Shown in pieces: positions 26,098-34,650 of a stretch of 64,000 nucleotides of DNA. Below the pieces are notes generated by a model. It did no database searches. It saw nothing but the letters and a program-made list of their open reading frames with translations, and had not been told where the DNA came from. How positions within the stretch are numbered: position 1 is the first letter of the stretch; each line of letters starts with the position of its first letter. A program made the translations under genes and the position numbers. This stretch comes from Oscillospiraceae bacterium (GTDB lineage: Bacteria; Bacillota; Clostridia; Oscillospirales; Oscillospiraceae): the NCBI GenBank assembly GCA_017479425.1, contig JAFVCD010000028.1:41048-105047 (forward strand), read 5' to 3'.

Positions 26098-26633
26098 AAA
26101 GGTTACTTCCGCTCGTTTTAATAATTCTTACACTTACGGCTTGCTCAAATACTGAGAGTACCCCAGTACGTGAAAATACCGGCACAATTTCAACCTCGCC
26201 GACGGTCGGCGATATACTCGAAGGAGCTGCTGAGGCTGAGTCTGCACCTGAAAAAGAGCCGGAGCCGGAAATATCCGAGCCGGTTGAGAACGAGCCGCAC
26301 CCCGGAGTAGACATTGATCTGACGGCGATGAATTCGGTCATGGTTTATTCCGAAGTATCGCGCATGATGTATGAGCCGGATGAGTTTTTCGGCAAAACAG
26401 TGTGCATGGCAGGGCAGGCGGCGTCAGACTATTCAGCAGATACGGGACTGACCTATCACGCCGTTATTATCGCCGACGCAACGGCCTGCTGCGCGCAGGG
26501 CATTGAGTATAAGCTTGATGAAGGCGCAGAATACCCGTCTGACGGCGATGAGGTGACCGTTATCGGCGTGTTCTCTGAATATGAGGAGAACGGATTTATG
26601 TATCTTAGGCTTGACGGAGCGAAGCTCATATAA
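26094..26633 (+). CDS. Small lipoprotein co-transcribed with the zinc transporter
   Basis: This 179-residue lipoprotein has the lipobox L-T-A-C and a Pro/Glu linker to about residue 70. A compact beta-rich C-terminal domain follows (about 80-179) with Y-E-P-D-E-F-F-G-K-T-V, A-T-A-C-C-A-Q-G-I-E-Y and D-E-V-T-V-I-G-V-F. The pattern looks like an OB-fold domain, with a Cys pair that might hold zinc. It is coupled to znuB by ATGA. A role in zinc capture or storage outside the cell is likely from context only. Confidence 0.8.
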   Translation: MKRLLPLVLIILTLTACSNTESTPVRENTGTISTSPTVGDILEGAAEAESAPEKEPEPEISEPVENEPHPGVDIDLTAMNSVMVYSEVSRMMYEPDEFFGKTVCMAGQAASDYSADTGLTYHAVIIADATACCAQGIEYKLDEGAEYPSDGDEVTVIGVFSEYEENGFMYLRLDGAKLI

Positions 26634-26643
26634 GCAAAAATTT

Positions 26644-26688
26644 CACCGCGATGCCGCTCGTTTGAACAGCACCGCGGTGTTTTTTATT
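26644..26688 (+). terminator. Terminator after the zinc operon
   Basis: CACCGCG (26644-26650) pairs with CGCGGTG (26673-26679), followed by a run of six T. The same hairpin may stop the convergent gene, though its stop codon lies inside the T-rich side. Confidence 0.75.
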
Positions 26689-28372
26689 TTACAAGATGCG
26701 AAAAATCTCTTGTTTTGCCGAGATATTCAGCTCTCGCGTAGCTGCCGGACTTCAGCTCCGAGGCGTTAGCGCCGAAGAGACGGGCGATGGAGTACGCCGC
26801 CGTGAAGTGAACGTCAGCTTCAAGTCTGCCTTTCTGCGATCCGTCTGCGCCGGTGACGGTTATGTCCGCCTTATAGTCAGCGTCTGTCATAATCGCGCCG
26901 GAGGATTCCTCTGTGCCGTTATAGAAGCTTATTCCGTCGTCGCTGTAATCGTGATATACTATCCTGATTGAAATATTGCTGAGAAAGCCTGTCTTGCGCG
27001 TAAGCTCAGCGTAGCCGGAAGCCTTGCCGTAGAGCTTGCCTGCAAAATCCATGTTTTTAGCCGGAGCGGTGGCGTAGTCGCCGACGTCGGGCGTTTGGAC
27101 GGCTTCTGCGATCTTGCCGGGAGTATAGTCAAGAAGCTCGGCAATCCGCACTCTGACACCGCCGCTCTTTTTGCCCTCGATCCACATAAGCTTGGTGCCG
27201 GTGTCGTTCCAGGAGAGGGGAGAGCGGAAGACAAAATCCTCATCGGGGTCGCCGAGATAAACGCCCTTATACTCGGTATCGCTCACCGCACGATCCATTT
27301 CAACGAGAGCGGGGCCAACATTGCCCTCTCTGCCGCTTCTCACCCCGGTAACGCAGTACATATAAACCTGCGCGAGAATGTTGTGAAGCGGCTGACCGAG
27401 CGGCCTTTCGACAAGCCCAAGGGCGCCCATATCGGTCTTATCCGAAAAGCGGCTTGTCATAACTGCGCCGAGGCGCTCGTCAGGCGAGAGAAGGGTTGTT
27501 TCGTCATAGCCCGGGGCGCAGGAGAGAAGCGTGACCTCGCCGGTCGCTATATCCTGCTTTACGGAGTCCGCCATACCGTTAGGCGCAGAACCGACGAGAC
27601 TTATCGCTCTGCCGCCATCAATGAACTGCTTTACCTCTCCGCCGATGACCGGCCTCGCTATAAGCCTTCCGCGAACGTCGGGGTCGAGAATAAAGCCGTC
27701 CATATTGCTGATATACTGCGCATTTTCAATGACGTATTTATCGCCGCTCTTTTTAAGAGAGCCCATGGCGTTAACAGCTCCGCAGTCGCTGCGGCGTATA
27801 GTCCAGGCAAAGTGTTCACAGTCCGGCGCAATAATGACCTCAGTCCATTTCTGAACGACAGCGCTGTCGCTGCTGAACTCGCGCGGAAACTCGATCGGCA
27901 CAAGCTTGCCGCTGTCAGCGGGGCAGTTATCGAGCGTATAACCCTCCGGCGCCTCAAGAATGTTATCGCCCATGAGTACGCGGGTATTGTCCTTGAAGGG
28001 AAGTATGCGCGAGGTACCGGCGCCGGAGCCGCGATAAACCTCAAGGGGGTCGGTGCCGTCGTCGTTCATGGTGGTGATAACGGTGTCCGCACCCTCGCGC
28101 GTAACGACGATTACTCTTCCGGAGAAGGAATAACTGCATCGTGAGAGAGTGGTGTTTTCAGCAAGCGGCAGAGTTGTGATTTTCACTCTTCCGATGCTTC
28201 CGCTTTCGTCAAGAGCTATGCGCTCGTCGGGATCGGCTTCGTAGCCGCCGGTTCTTCGCGCACGGGAAGCGCTGTAGCCGATCACACCGGCAACAACGCA
28301 GAACAGGATAATTGAAGCTAAAATGATAAGAAAAATTTTCAGCCCTTTGCGGCTCTTTTTTGCTTTTGTCAT
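26684..28372 (-). CDS. Membrane-anchored protein of unknown function, probable beta-propeller-like ectodomain
   Basis: This 562-residue protein has a basic N-terminus, one transmembrane helix (about 12-33) and a large extracytoplasmic part. The ectodomain is beta-rich, with TolB-like turns such as M-N-D-D-G-T-D-P-L-E and L-L-S-P-D-E-R-L-G-A, which hints at repeated propeller blades, but the repeats are too diverged to call by eye. No catalytic motif was recognised. It stands alone, convergent with the zinc operon, and its upstream site is weak (AGAAGG). It could be a sensor or a surface-binding protein. Confidence 0.75.
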   Translation of the reverse strand: MTKAKKSRKGLKIFLIILASIILFCVVAGVIGYSASRARRTGGYEADPDERIALDESGSIGRVKITTLPLAENTTLSRCSYSFSGRVIVVTREGADTVITTMNDDGTDPLEVYRGSGAGTSRILPFKDNTRVLMGDNILEAPEGYTLDNCPADSGKLVPIEFPREFSSDSAVVQKWTEVIIAPDCEHFAWTIRRSDCGAVNAMGSLKKSGDKYVIENAQYISNMDGFILDPDVRGRLIARPVIGGEVKQFIDGGRAISLVGSAPNGMADSVKQDIATGEVTLLSCAPGYDETTLLSPDERLGAVMTSRFSDKTDMGALGLVERPLGQPLHNILAQVYMYCVTGVRSGREGNVGPALVEMDRAVSDTEYKGVYLGDPDEDFVFRSPLSWNDTGTKLMWIEGKKSGGVRVRIAELLDYTPGKIAEAVQTPDVGDYATAPAKNMDFAGKLYGKASGYAELTRKTGFLSNISIRIVYHDYSDDGISFYNGTEESSGAIMTDADYKADITVTGADGSQKGRLEADVHFTAAYSIARLFGANASELKSGSYARAEYLGKTRDFSHLVK

Positions 28373-28454
28373 TACTGCGCCTTCTTTGCTTTTTTAAGAA
28401 GAATAACATATGCGTATTAGTAAATTGTTTGAGAGATGTTTGAGAAATGTTAAA

Positions 28455-28486
28455 TATGCCGGGACGACATAATAAGTCGCCCCGGA
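28455..28486 (-). terminator. Hairpin after the second glycosidase operon
   Basis: CCGGGACGAC (28459-28468) and GTCGCCCCGG (28476-28485) pair with one G-T position, and CATATTTAACATTT follows on the minus strand. It is a moderate terminator just after the GH67/GH20-like gene. Confidence 0.5.
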
Positions 28487-28491
28487 AATAA

Positions 28492-30759
28492 TTAAATAAC
28501 AGGTCTTGCCCGCCATTTTTTGACTATGTCGCGTTCCTTTTCGACGTCAGGCTTGAGATATTCGGGATAAACAACCCACTGAAGTCTGCCGTAAAGCTGA
28601 GGCTCATAATACTCTGAAAACTCCGCGGCGTATTTATTCCAGCTTTCAATTTCACCTTCGACGTGGCTCATAGCGCTTTCGCGGTATTTTTCGTCGCCGG
28701 TATCGTTGAAATAGCGGATATCTATGGCGGCGCAGGTTTTCTCAGCGTAGTAGAGTCCGAGATTTGCCCACATCCTTTGGTCGTGTACCATCTGCCAGAA
28801 CTCGCGTTCACTGTCGCTTGAGTAGTTTGACGGCTCCTTTTTCAGGAGCTCCTCAGCTATACTGAGAGCCTCCCCGGAGTAAGTCCTGAGACTGTCAGCG
28901 GTCTCGACAGGCGTGCGTCCCTCCGGTATCGCTTCGCCCTTTACGTCGGCGTCAACGAATTCCGGCGTAGAAAGCACTCCTGCTCCGGGCTGGGTGTTGA
29001 CGCTGTTTGCCCAGGTTTTAAGACCGATAAAGCCGAAGCTCGTTATATGTGTAGCTGACGCTTCGGGGTAATAGAGGTCGCTGGAGATCCAGAAATATGT
29101 CGTCACCAGAGGAATAATCTTTCCCGTGTTCTCCATCGCCGCAGCCAGCTTAACGGCGTCGTCGTGGGAAGCGGCGCCTTCAAAGTGCTCAGCCATCAGC
29201 TCGGTAAAATAGGACGTAGGAAGACTGAGATCGTAGCCTAAGCGTCCCCAGAGCATGAACTCATACCAGTGGCGCTTTGCGTAGAGCTGACCCTTAAAAG
29301 CGGCGTCCTTCATTTTGTACTCTCGGGCGAAGATGTATGCGTCCGAGCCCATGAAGAAGCCTCTGAGCTGACTCTCGTCAGGCATACCTCCGAGATAGTC
29401 GCGTATATAATCCGCGTCGCCCCATCGGAGATTGAAAAAATCATCGTTTCTGAGCTCAAGCCAGCTTTTTATGCCGTCCGGCATCTTGGAAAAGTTCTCC
29501 TCGACAAAATTCGGGGTGGTAGATGAGTGGATATGTCCGACGGAGTACTTGTCACTGTAATCAAACTTTCCATTGAAGTCAGCCCAAATCTCAGCTACTG
29601 CGTCAAAATCCGTAAGGTGCAGGCGGTGAAGAATTGTAATGTCGCGGTCCGGATTAGCTTCAAGCGCATCGTTAACACCCAAACCGTAGGTTTCCCAGAG
29701 CCATTTTTCGTTCTCAATCTCCATACCCGGCGCCCAGTCCATAAACTCGCCGGCTGTTATTCCGATGCCGGCAAGGTCCGGATAGGTATCTACAAGCGCC
29801 TTTACGCTCTTGCGATAGTAATCACGAGTCACATCGTTGTCCACGTATGGCGTTATTCCGTACTTGTTGTGCTCTCCGTAGGTATAGACGTTCCATGTAT
29901 AAATATAGAACTTTATACCCCGGCTCTTTGCATAGGACATCACCTCGCGCCAGAAGTCTATCTTCTCGTCGATGGTGATTTTCTTGACCACTTCGTAGTT
30001 TTCCCAGTGCTCCGGACGAACGAGGTTGGAGGCCGTAGTGTTGTAGCTGTCGTCAAAGGGTATCGTCGTGCGCCAAACGTCGTCAAGCGCGACATCCGGG
30101 TATTCAGCTACCTTTACCATGCTTGGAAACGGATTCAGATTCCACAGGGAAAAGGCATTATAGCGGTTAAGGGCGAGAAAGTCGAAATACTCTCGCCAGA
30201 AATCAATATCCCATACATTTTCTATGTTCGCCTGGGCAACGTCGCCGGCATCGGAATAACTGGGAGTGCGCATATCGAGCGGCGCATTGAACTTAATGCC
30301 GCGGTTAGCTATGCTCGGCTTTGCTTCGGATGAGCTGACAAATCCGTACAGCGCAAGCTCTTCCGCAACCTGAAATCCGCCATACATAAGCCCTGTCTCG
30401 TCACCGCCGGTTACAGTGACGGAATTATCGGACACTTCAATTTTGTATGCCTCATATCCGAGGCTCTCATCGATAGTCTCAAGGTTTACAATTAAATCTG
30501 TCGTTATAGCGGCGTTAACACCCTCAATCTGCGATGCGGCAAACTGCGCCTGCGGAAGAGAAGACGCTTTGACTGTGACTGCGTAAGACGGTTCCGGTTC
30601 AGGCTGAGGATCCGGTTCCGGTGCGGTTTCGGTGGGAAGAGCAGGCTGTAAGGATGGCATTTCACCCGTTTCTTGTGCCGGAGATGAAGGTGCAGAGCAG
30701 GATGAGACAGCTCCAATAGTTAGAATAATAGCGAGAATAATTGAGGTATATCGTTTCAC
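28492..30759 (-). CDS. Surface lipoprotein related to GH67/GH20-type glycosidases, paralog 2
   Basis: This 755-residue lipoprotein (lipobox V-S-S-C, Cys21) is colinear with the 11573 protein throughout: a Pro/Glu linker, the N-terminal alpha/beta domain ending T-G-L-M-Y-G-G-F, the barrel start N-R-G-I-K-F-N-A-P-L-D-M-R-T-P-S-Y, the N-L-N-P-F-P-S-M-V-K motif, the acidic G-I-G-I-T-A-G-E and a helical C-terminus. The start is GTG overlapping the stop of the upstream GH3 as GTGA, so the two are coupled. Keeping two paralogs, each beside a GH3, suggests related but distinct substrates. An activity on glucuronic acid or hexosamine side chains is possible but unproven. Confidence 0.7.
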   Translation of the reverse strand: MKRYTSIILAIILTIGAVSSCSAPSSPAQETGEMPSLQPALPTETAPEPDPQPEPEPSYAVTVKASSLPQAQFAASQIEGVNAAITTDLIVNLETIDESLGYEAYKIEVSDNSVTVTGGDETGLMYGGFQVAEELALYGFVSSSEAKPSIANRGIKFNAPLDMRTPSYSDAGDVAQANIENVWDIDFWREYFDFLALNRYNAFSLWNLNPFPSMVKVAEYPDVALDDVWRTTIPFDDSYNTTASNLVRPEHWENYEVVKKITIDEKIDFWREVMSYAKSRGIKFYIYTWNVYTYGEHNKYGITPYVDNDVTRDYYRKSVKALVDTYPDLAGIGITAGEFMDWAPGMEIENEKWLWETYGLGVNDALEANPDRDITILHRLHLTDFDAVAEIWADFNGKFDYSDKYSVGHIHSSTTPNFVEENFSKMPDGIKSWLELRNDDFFNLRWGDADYIRDYLGGMPDESQLRGFFMGSDAYIFAREYKMKDAAFKGQLYAKRHWYEFMLWGRLGYDLSLPTSYFTELMAEHFEGAASHDDAVKLAAAMENTGKIIPLVTTYFWISSDLYYPEASATHITSFGFIGLKTWANSVNTQPGAGVLSTPEFVDADVKGEAIPEGRTPVETADSLRTYSGEALSIAEELLKKEPSNYSSDSEREFWQMVHDQRMWANLGLYYAEKTCAAIDIRYFNDTGDEKYRESAMSHVEGEIESWNKYAAEFSEYYEPQLYGRLQWVVYPEYLKPDVEKERDIVKKWRARPVI

Positions 30760-33700
30760 TGTTTAATGTCTCCTGTTTTCTCTTTCGGCTTTTTCATAAT
30801 AAGAACGATTCCGCCTGCAAGCGCAAGAGCAATCACTACGTCCGCGGCGATAAGCGCTATTTTCCACGGCGACATATCATAGCGTATTGTGGTGCCGGGA
30901 GCGACGCCCTGCATCGCGGCGGAGTTTGCCACCGTGTAGCAAACGTCGTGCAGAGCGCGGCGCATAACGGCGTGAGAGGTGGGACTCTGGGAATCCTCGA
31001 TTCCGCCTATTGTATCAAACGTGAGGAAGGTATCGCAGCCGGAGCGGAAGGCGAGATCGTACATATTCTTGCCCTCCATCCAGATGTACATATCGCTGTG
31101 AACGGTGCCGTTAAAGCCCCATTCATCGCGGAGAACTCCGGTGAGAAGCGAGTAGTTGCCGTGGGCAATTACGGCGCCTATGTCGTTCTGAGAGGCCATA
31201 ACAGCCGTAGCGCCGCGCATAACGCGCTCTGCGGTGTTGCCCTCGCTGTCAGCAACGTATTTTACCGTCATACGGGCTTCCTTGAAGGGGATCTCAAAGG
31301 CTTTGAGATAGATCTCGCGCATTGTCTGCTCTGTTGCCCATGTGTGCAGGAGAAATTCGCGGTTCGTTTCCTGATCGTTGAGGGCAAAGTGCTTGATATA
31401 GCAGTACATTCCGGCGTCACCTGCTCCGCTTACGACAGCGGCGGCGATTTTACCGGTGAGTACGGGATCCTCGGAGTAATACTCGAACACTCTTCCGGAG
31501 AAGGGACTTCTGTGAAGGTTGATAGCGGGTGAATACCAGCCGGAGATGCCGTTTTCCATAGCCTCCTGACCGAACATTTTGCCGACCTCGTACATAAGCT
31601 CCTTGTTCCAGGTGGAGGCCATCAGGGGCGCGTAGCCGTAGGTAGCGGAGAGATTCATGCCCTCGTCGGTCTTTACAGCCTTTATGCCGTTTGCGCCGTC
31701 GGCGTGGAGCACATCGGGAAGCCCGAGAGCGTCAACCTTTGTCGTTGTATAGTTTGCGCCGGCCATAAGGCTAATGATCTGTGCGAGAGTATCCGCATTG
31801 GAGTAGTCGATCTGATCAAGGAAGGAATCCCACTTTTCATCGTAATAGGGAACTGCGCGCATATCCGAGAGAATGAGACCGCTGTCGGATATGGCTCTGT
31901 CCGCCTCAGTGTAAACCGCAGAGCCCGGAACGTTGCCGAGAAGCGGGTCAGACTCAGGGCTGAAGGTCTCTTCGATTCCGAAGAGCGCGACTGTCTCGCT
32001 TGTCGCCTCCTTCACACGGCTTTTTGACTGGGGAAATGTGTTTTTCCAGTCTGCGCGGCTGAGCATCACGGTCTCGCGCTCCATATAGGCGGTAACGTCC
32101 TCAAAGCGGTTGTGAGCCGCGGTATAGGGAGAATCTGTGCCGTCGGCGCGGACGTCGAGAACTGCGCCGTTGTCGTCAAGGGCGGACTGGGCGGTTATCT
32201 CGCTCCTGCGCGGATTGGAGGAATCGTACCAGATGGTTTCGGGAACGGCGACTGTTTTTGCCTCCACGACGTCATGGCTGTTAAGCCTGAGCGAAACGGT
32301 GTATTCTCCGCTCTCAAGAACGTAGGCGCCTCTTGTGCCGTCGCCGTTATCGCGGGTATAGCAGTAGGAAGCCATATCCTCCTTCATAAAGCTCAGAGTG
32401 AGCTCCTGCTTTTCACCGGGAGCGAGGAGCTTCGTCTTTTCAAAGGCAACAAGATTTACCTCGCTCTTTTCAATCTTATTCTGAACGTCAAAATCAGTGT
32501 AGGGCGCGGTGTAATAAATCTCAACTACGTCCTTTCCGACGCTCGAGCCGGTGTTCTCAACGGTGACTGTCAGCTTTATCTCGTCGCCGCTGTCGTCAAA
32601 GGCGGTGACAGACTTATTGAAGCTCGTGTAGCTCAGACCGTAGCCGAAGGGGAAGACTACGGACTTGGCGTAATCAAAGTCGGGGTCGACTGCGTCGGCT
32701 GTTTCGTAATAGCGATAGCCCATATACACGCCCTCTTCGTATTCGATGAAGTAGCGGTAATAGTCGCCGTTGCCGGTGGCGGAGGAGGGGGTGCCGTAGG
32801 GCTTGGATTTAAAGGTTGCGTTTGAGTAGTTGAAAACGCCGAAGTTTGCGTAGGTGGGATCCTTTGTAAAATCAGCGGGCCATATATCCACCGTTCTTCC
32901 GGAGGGGTTGACGCTGCCTGTCAGAAGATCTCCGAGCATCGCAAAGCCGCGCTCGCCGACGTGACCGACATAGAGAATTGCGTCAGCCTCGTATTCACCC
33001 TCCATAAGGCATCCGACCTCCATCGGTGCGGAGGCGGCGAGAATGACTACGACGCTTCCGCAGCTTTCGCGGGCGAATTTGATGGTATCGCGCTCGTTTT
33101 TTGTAAGAGCGAGATAGTGGGGGGTGCCGTCGGAGTAGCCGTCATACTTCTTGTCCGAGCCCTCCTGACCTGCGCGGGAGATAAAGACGAGAGCGGTGGT
33201 GTTCTTGACCTCACCCTCAATTCCGGCGTAAATGTCGGCGCCGAACTCATAGATTTTGCTGTCGCCGCCCATGAGATCGTTGACGGCTCCGGCGCTTGTG
33301 GCGCCCTCCGCCTCAAGGAGAGCCTCCGGCTTCATAATCGCCTTCATTTTGTTGAAGGCAGCCTCGTTTACCGTAAAGGCGTCGTGAACCGCCTTGTAGG
33401 GGCTGACCGGCTCAATAGTCCACTTTGCGCTGCCTGCTGAGGAAACCTGACCGTAGATCGGGCTGAGATAGCGGTATCCGAAGGGCGTGACCGCACTCTC
33501 GGCGGCGAGGGGAAGAACGCCGTTGTTCTTGAGCAGAACGCTTCCCTCAGCCTGAACCTGAAGAGCAAGGGCGTAAGAAGCCTCGCGGGATTCGATGTTA
33601 TCCGCATAGAGATCAGCATAGTATTCCGTAGCGCTGTCGGGGAGAGAAGTGCTCTTTACGATATGGCGCTCGCCCTTGCCGAGATAATCGTCCATAACGG

Positions 33701-33806
33701 ACGCGAAGGCAAGCATTCCCACGTTCGCCGCGACGGCTATGACAAGCACTGCTGCCATTATAGGAATGAGAATTTTGCGGAGTCGATTTGTACCGGTCTT
33801 TTTCAT
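30756..33806 (-). CDS. Membrane-anchored, domain-permuted GH3 beta-glycosidase
   Basis: This is a 1016-residue member of the same permuted GH3 group: an N-terminal helix (about 12-35), the sandwich domain (about 70-300), a fibronectin-III-like domain after F-P-F-G-Y-G-L-S-Y-T-S-F, and the TIM barrel with K-H-F-A-L-N-D-Q-E and the nucleophile Asp905 in T-V-H-S-D-M. A C-terminal helix follows (about 977-1000) with a basic tail. A short insert around residue 848 after A-R-M-T-V-K-Y distinguishes it from the other two. It is the first gene behind LytTR site C and is coupled to the GH67/GH20-like gene. Likely function: surface hydrolysis of beta-linked oligosaccharides. Confidence 0.9.
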   Translation of the reverse strand: MKKTGTNRLRKILIPIMAAVLVIAVAANVGMLAFASVMDDYLGKGERHIVKSTSLPDSATEYYADLYADNIESREASYALALQVQAEGSVLLKNNGVLPLAAESAVTPFGYRYLSPIYGQVSSAGSAKWTIEPVSPYKAVHDAFTVNEAAFNKMKAIMKPEALLEAEGATSAGAVNDLMGGDSKIYEFGADIYAGIEGEVKNTTALVFISRAGQEGSDKKYDGYSDGTPHYLALTKNERDTIKFARESCGSVVVILAASAPMEVGCLMEGEYEADAILYVGHVGERGFAMLGDLLTGSVNPSGRTVDIWPADFTKDPTYANFGVFNYSNATFKSKPYGTPSSATGNGDYYRYFIEYEEGVYMGYRYYETADAVDPDFDYAKSVVFPFGYGLSYTSFNKSVTAFDDSGDEIKLTVTVENTGSSVGKDVVEIYYTAPYTDFDVQNKIEKSEVNLVAFEKTKLLAPGEKQELTLSFMKEDMASYCYTRDNGDGTRGAYVLESGEYTVSLRLNSHDVVEAKTVAVPETIWYDSSNPRRSEITAQSALDDNGAVLDVRADGTDSPYTAAHNRFEDVTAYMERETVMLSRADWKNTFPQSKSRVKEATSETVALFGIEETFSPESDPLLGNVPGSAVYTEADRAISDSGLILSDMRAVPYYDEKWDSFLDQIDYSNADTLAQIISLMAGANYTTTKVDALGLPDVLHADGANGIKAVKTDEGMNLSATYGYAPLMASTWNKELMYEVGKMFGQEAMENGISGWYSPAINLHRSPFSGRVFEYYSEDPVLTGKIAAAVVSGAGDAGMYCYIKHFALNDQETNREFLLHTWATEQTMREIYLKAFEIPFKEARMTVKYVADSEGNTAERVMRGATAVMASQNDIGAVIAHGNYSLLTGVLRDEWGFNGTVHSDMYIWMEGKNMYDLAFRSGCDTFLTFDTIGGIEDSQSPTSHAVMRRALHDVCYTVANSAAMQGVAPGTTIRYDMSPWKIALIAADVVIALALAGGIVLIMKKPKEKTGDIKQ

Positions 33807-33835
33807 GATAAGCCTCCTTTTTTATATGTAAAACC

Positions 33836-33864
33836 ATCGTAAGGCTTGACGCATATAAAAACAA
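33836..33864 (-). promoter_or_regulatory. Promoter of the third LytTR-linked glycosidase operon
   Basis: On the minus strand, -35 TTGTTT (33859-33864), a 17-bp spacer and -10 TACGAT (33836-33841) lie upstream of the GH3 start at 33806. Confidence 0.5.
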
Positions 33865-33870
33865 TTTGTT

Positions 33871-33904
33871 TTTCGCCTTCTAAAGCTTTATTTCGCGGAT
33901 AAAA
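33871..33904 (-). promoter_or_regulatory. LytTR-type paired direct repeat, site C
   Basis: On the minus strand, TTTTATCCGCGAAA (33891-33904) and TTTAGAAGGCGAAA (33871-33884) repeat with a 20-bp period and end 6 bp before the -35 box, the same geometry as sites A and B more than 16 kb away. Confidence 0.65.
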
Positions 33905-33934
33905 AAGACTCCGCAGAAAAAACTGCGAAGTCTT
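33898..33934 (-). terminator. Terminator of the TetR gene
   Basis: On the minus strand, AAGACTTCGCAG pairs with CTGCGGAGTCTT (33905-33934, one mismatch) and a T run follows. The T run overlaps LytTR-type site C. Confidence 0.8.
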
Positions 33935-33947
33935 AAAACTTACTCCA

Positions 33948-34505
33948 TTACATAAAAACATTGCCTCTGATTACGCTTTTAAGTATGCCGACAAGCTCCT
34001 TGGGAGTCATCGAAATATCGGTTGTAAGCCATATCTGGATAAATCCGAAGGCGGCGGAGGCGGAGGTTGCCGCCATAAGCAGATATTCATCGGAGCGGTT
34101 ATCCGTTCCTGCGGCGGAGGCTTTTTCGGCCGTCTTTTCATTGATGATTTCCATCGCTGCGCCGGCGAGATAGTTTTCGGCATTTTCTGAAAACAAAACC
34201 TTTAGCTCCGATTTTTTCTCGGAAACGTAGCTTATGCAAGCTTCAACGGCAGCAGAGTCGTCCTTGTCAGATGCACTGTGATTTGATGAGTATATGGAGG
34301 ACAGCCTGCTTGCGTATTCACGGGCAATTTCCCTTAATATCGATGCGGGAATGTTATAATGATTATAAAAAGTGGCGCGGTTTATTCCAGACTCGCGGCA
34401 TACGTCGCTTACTGTAATTCTTGATAGAGTCTTTGCCTCCAGACAGCGCAGCATTCCCTCGCGCAGCATACGCTCTGTAACCGTAAAACGCATATCTTTT
34501 TTCAA
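33948..34505 (-). CDS. TetR/AcrR family transcriptional regulator
   Basis: This 185-residue regulator has an N-terminal helix-turn-helix (about 10-55) with the family pattern I-T-V-S-D-V-C-R-E-S-G-I-N-R-A-T-F-Y-N-H-Y, and a helical ligand-binding C-terminal domain. The start is TTG, with GAGGTGA upstream at suitable spacing; an ATG four codons later is an alternative. It is divergent from a pair of DUF308 membrane proteins, and a perfect 14-bp palindrome overlaps their -10 box. It therefore probably represses those genes and perhaps itself. Confidence 0.9.
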   Translation of the reverse strand: MKKDMRFTVTERMLREGMLRCLEAKTLSRITVSDVCRESGINRATFYNHYNIPASILREIAREYASRLSSIYSSNHSASDKDDSAAVEACISYVSEKKSELKVLFSENAENYLAGAAMEIINEKTAEKASAAGTDNRSDEYLLMAATSASAAFGFIQIWLTTDISMTPKELVGILKSVIRGNVFM

Positions 34506-34576
34506 ATGCCGTCACCTCAAATCGACAAATTAAGCCATTCCATCAATTATATTCCAAAAAATATGATAATTGCTTA

Positions 34577-34609
34577 TTGATTTATTATACACCTGTTGAT
34601 TATAATCAA
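34577..34609 (+). promoter_or_regulatory. Promoter and TetR-type operator of the DUF308 genes
   Basis: -35 TTGATT (34577-34582), an 18-bp spacer and -10 TATAAT (34601-34606). The perfect palindrome TTGATTATAATCAA (34596-34609) covers the -10 box, as expected for a repressor site. Confidence 0.65.
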
Positions 34610-34650
34610 TTGTGGCTGAAAAGTCAAATATAAACAGGAAGGTGTAAACA

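Noticed and set aside
27095-28144. Plus-strand frame (349 codons) opposite the unknown membrane protein
   Set aside because: The minus-strand frame has an N-terminal membrane helix and coherent beta-rich sequence; the plus-strand one has neither and no upstream signals.
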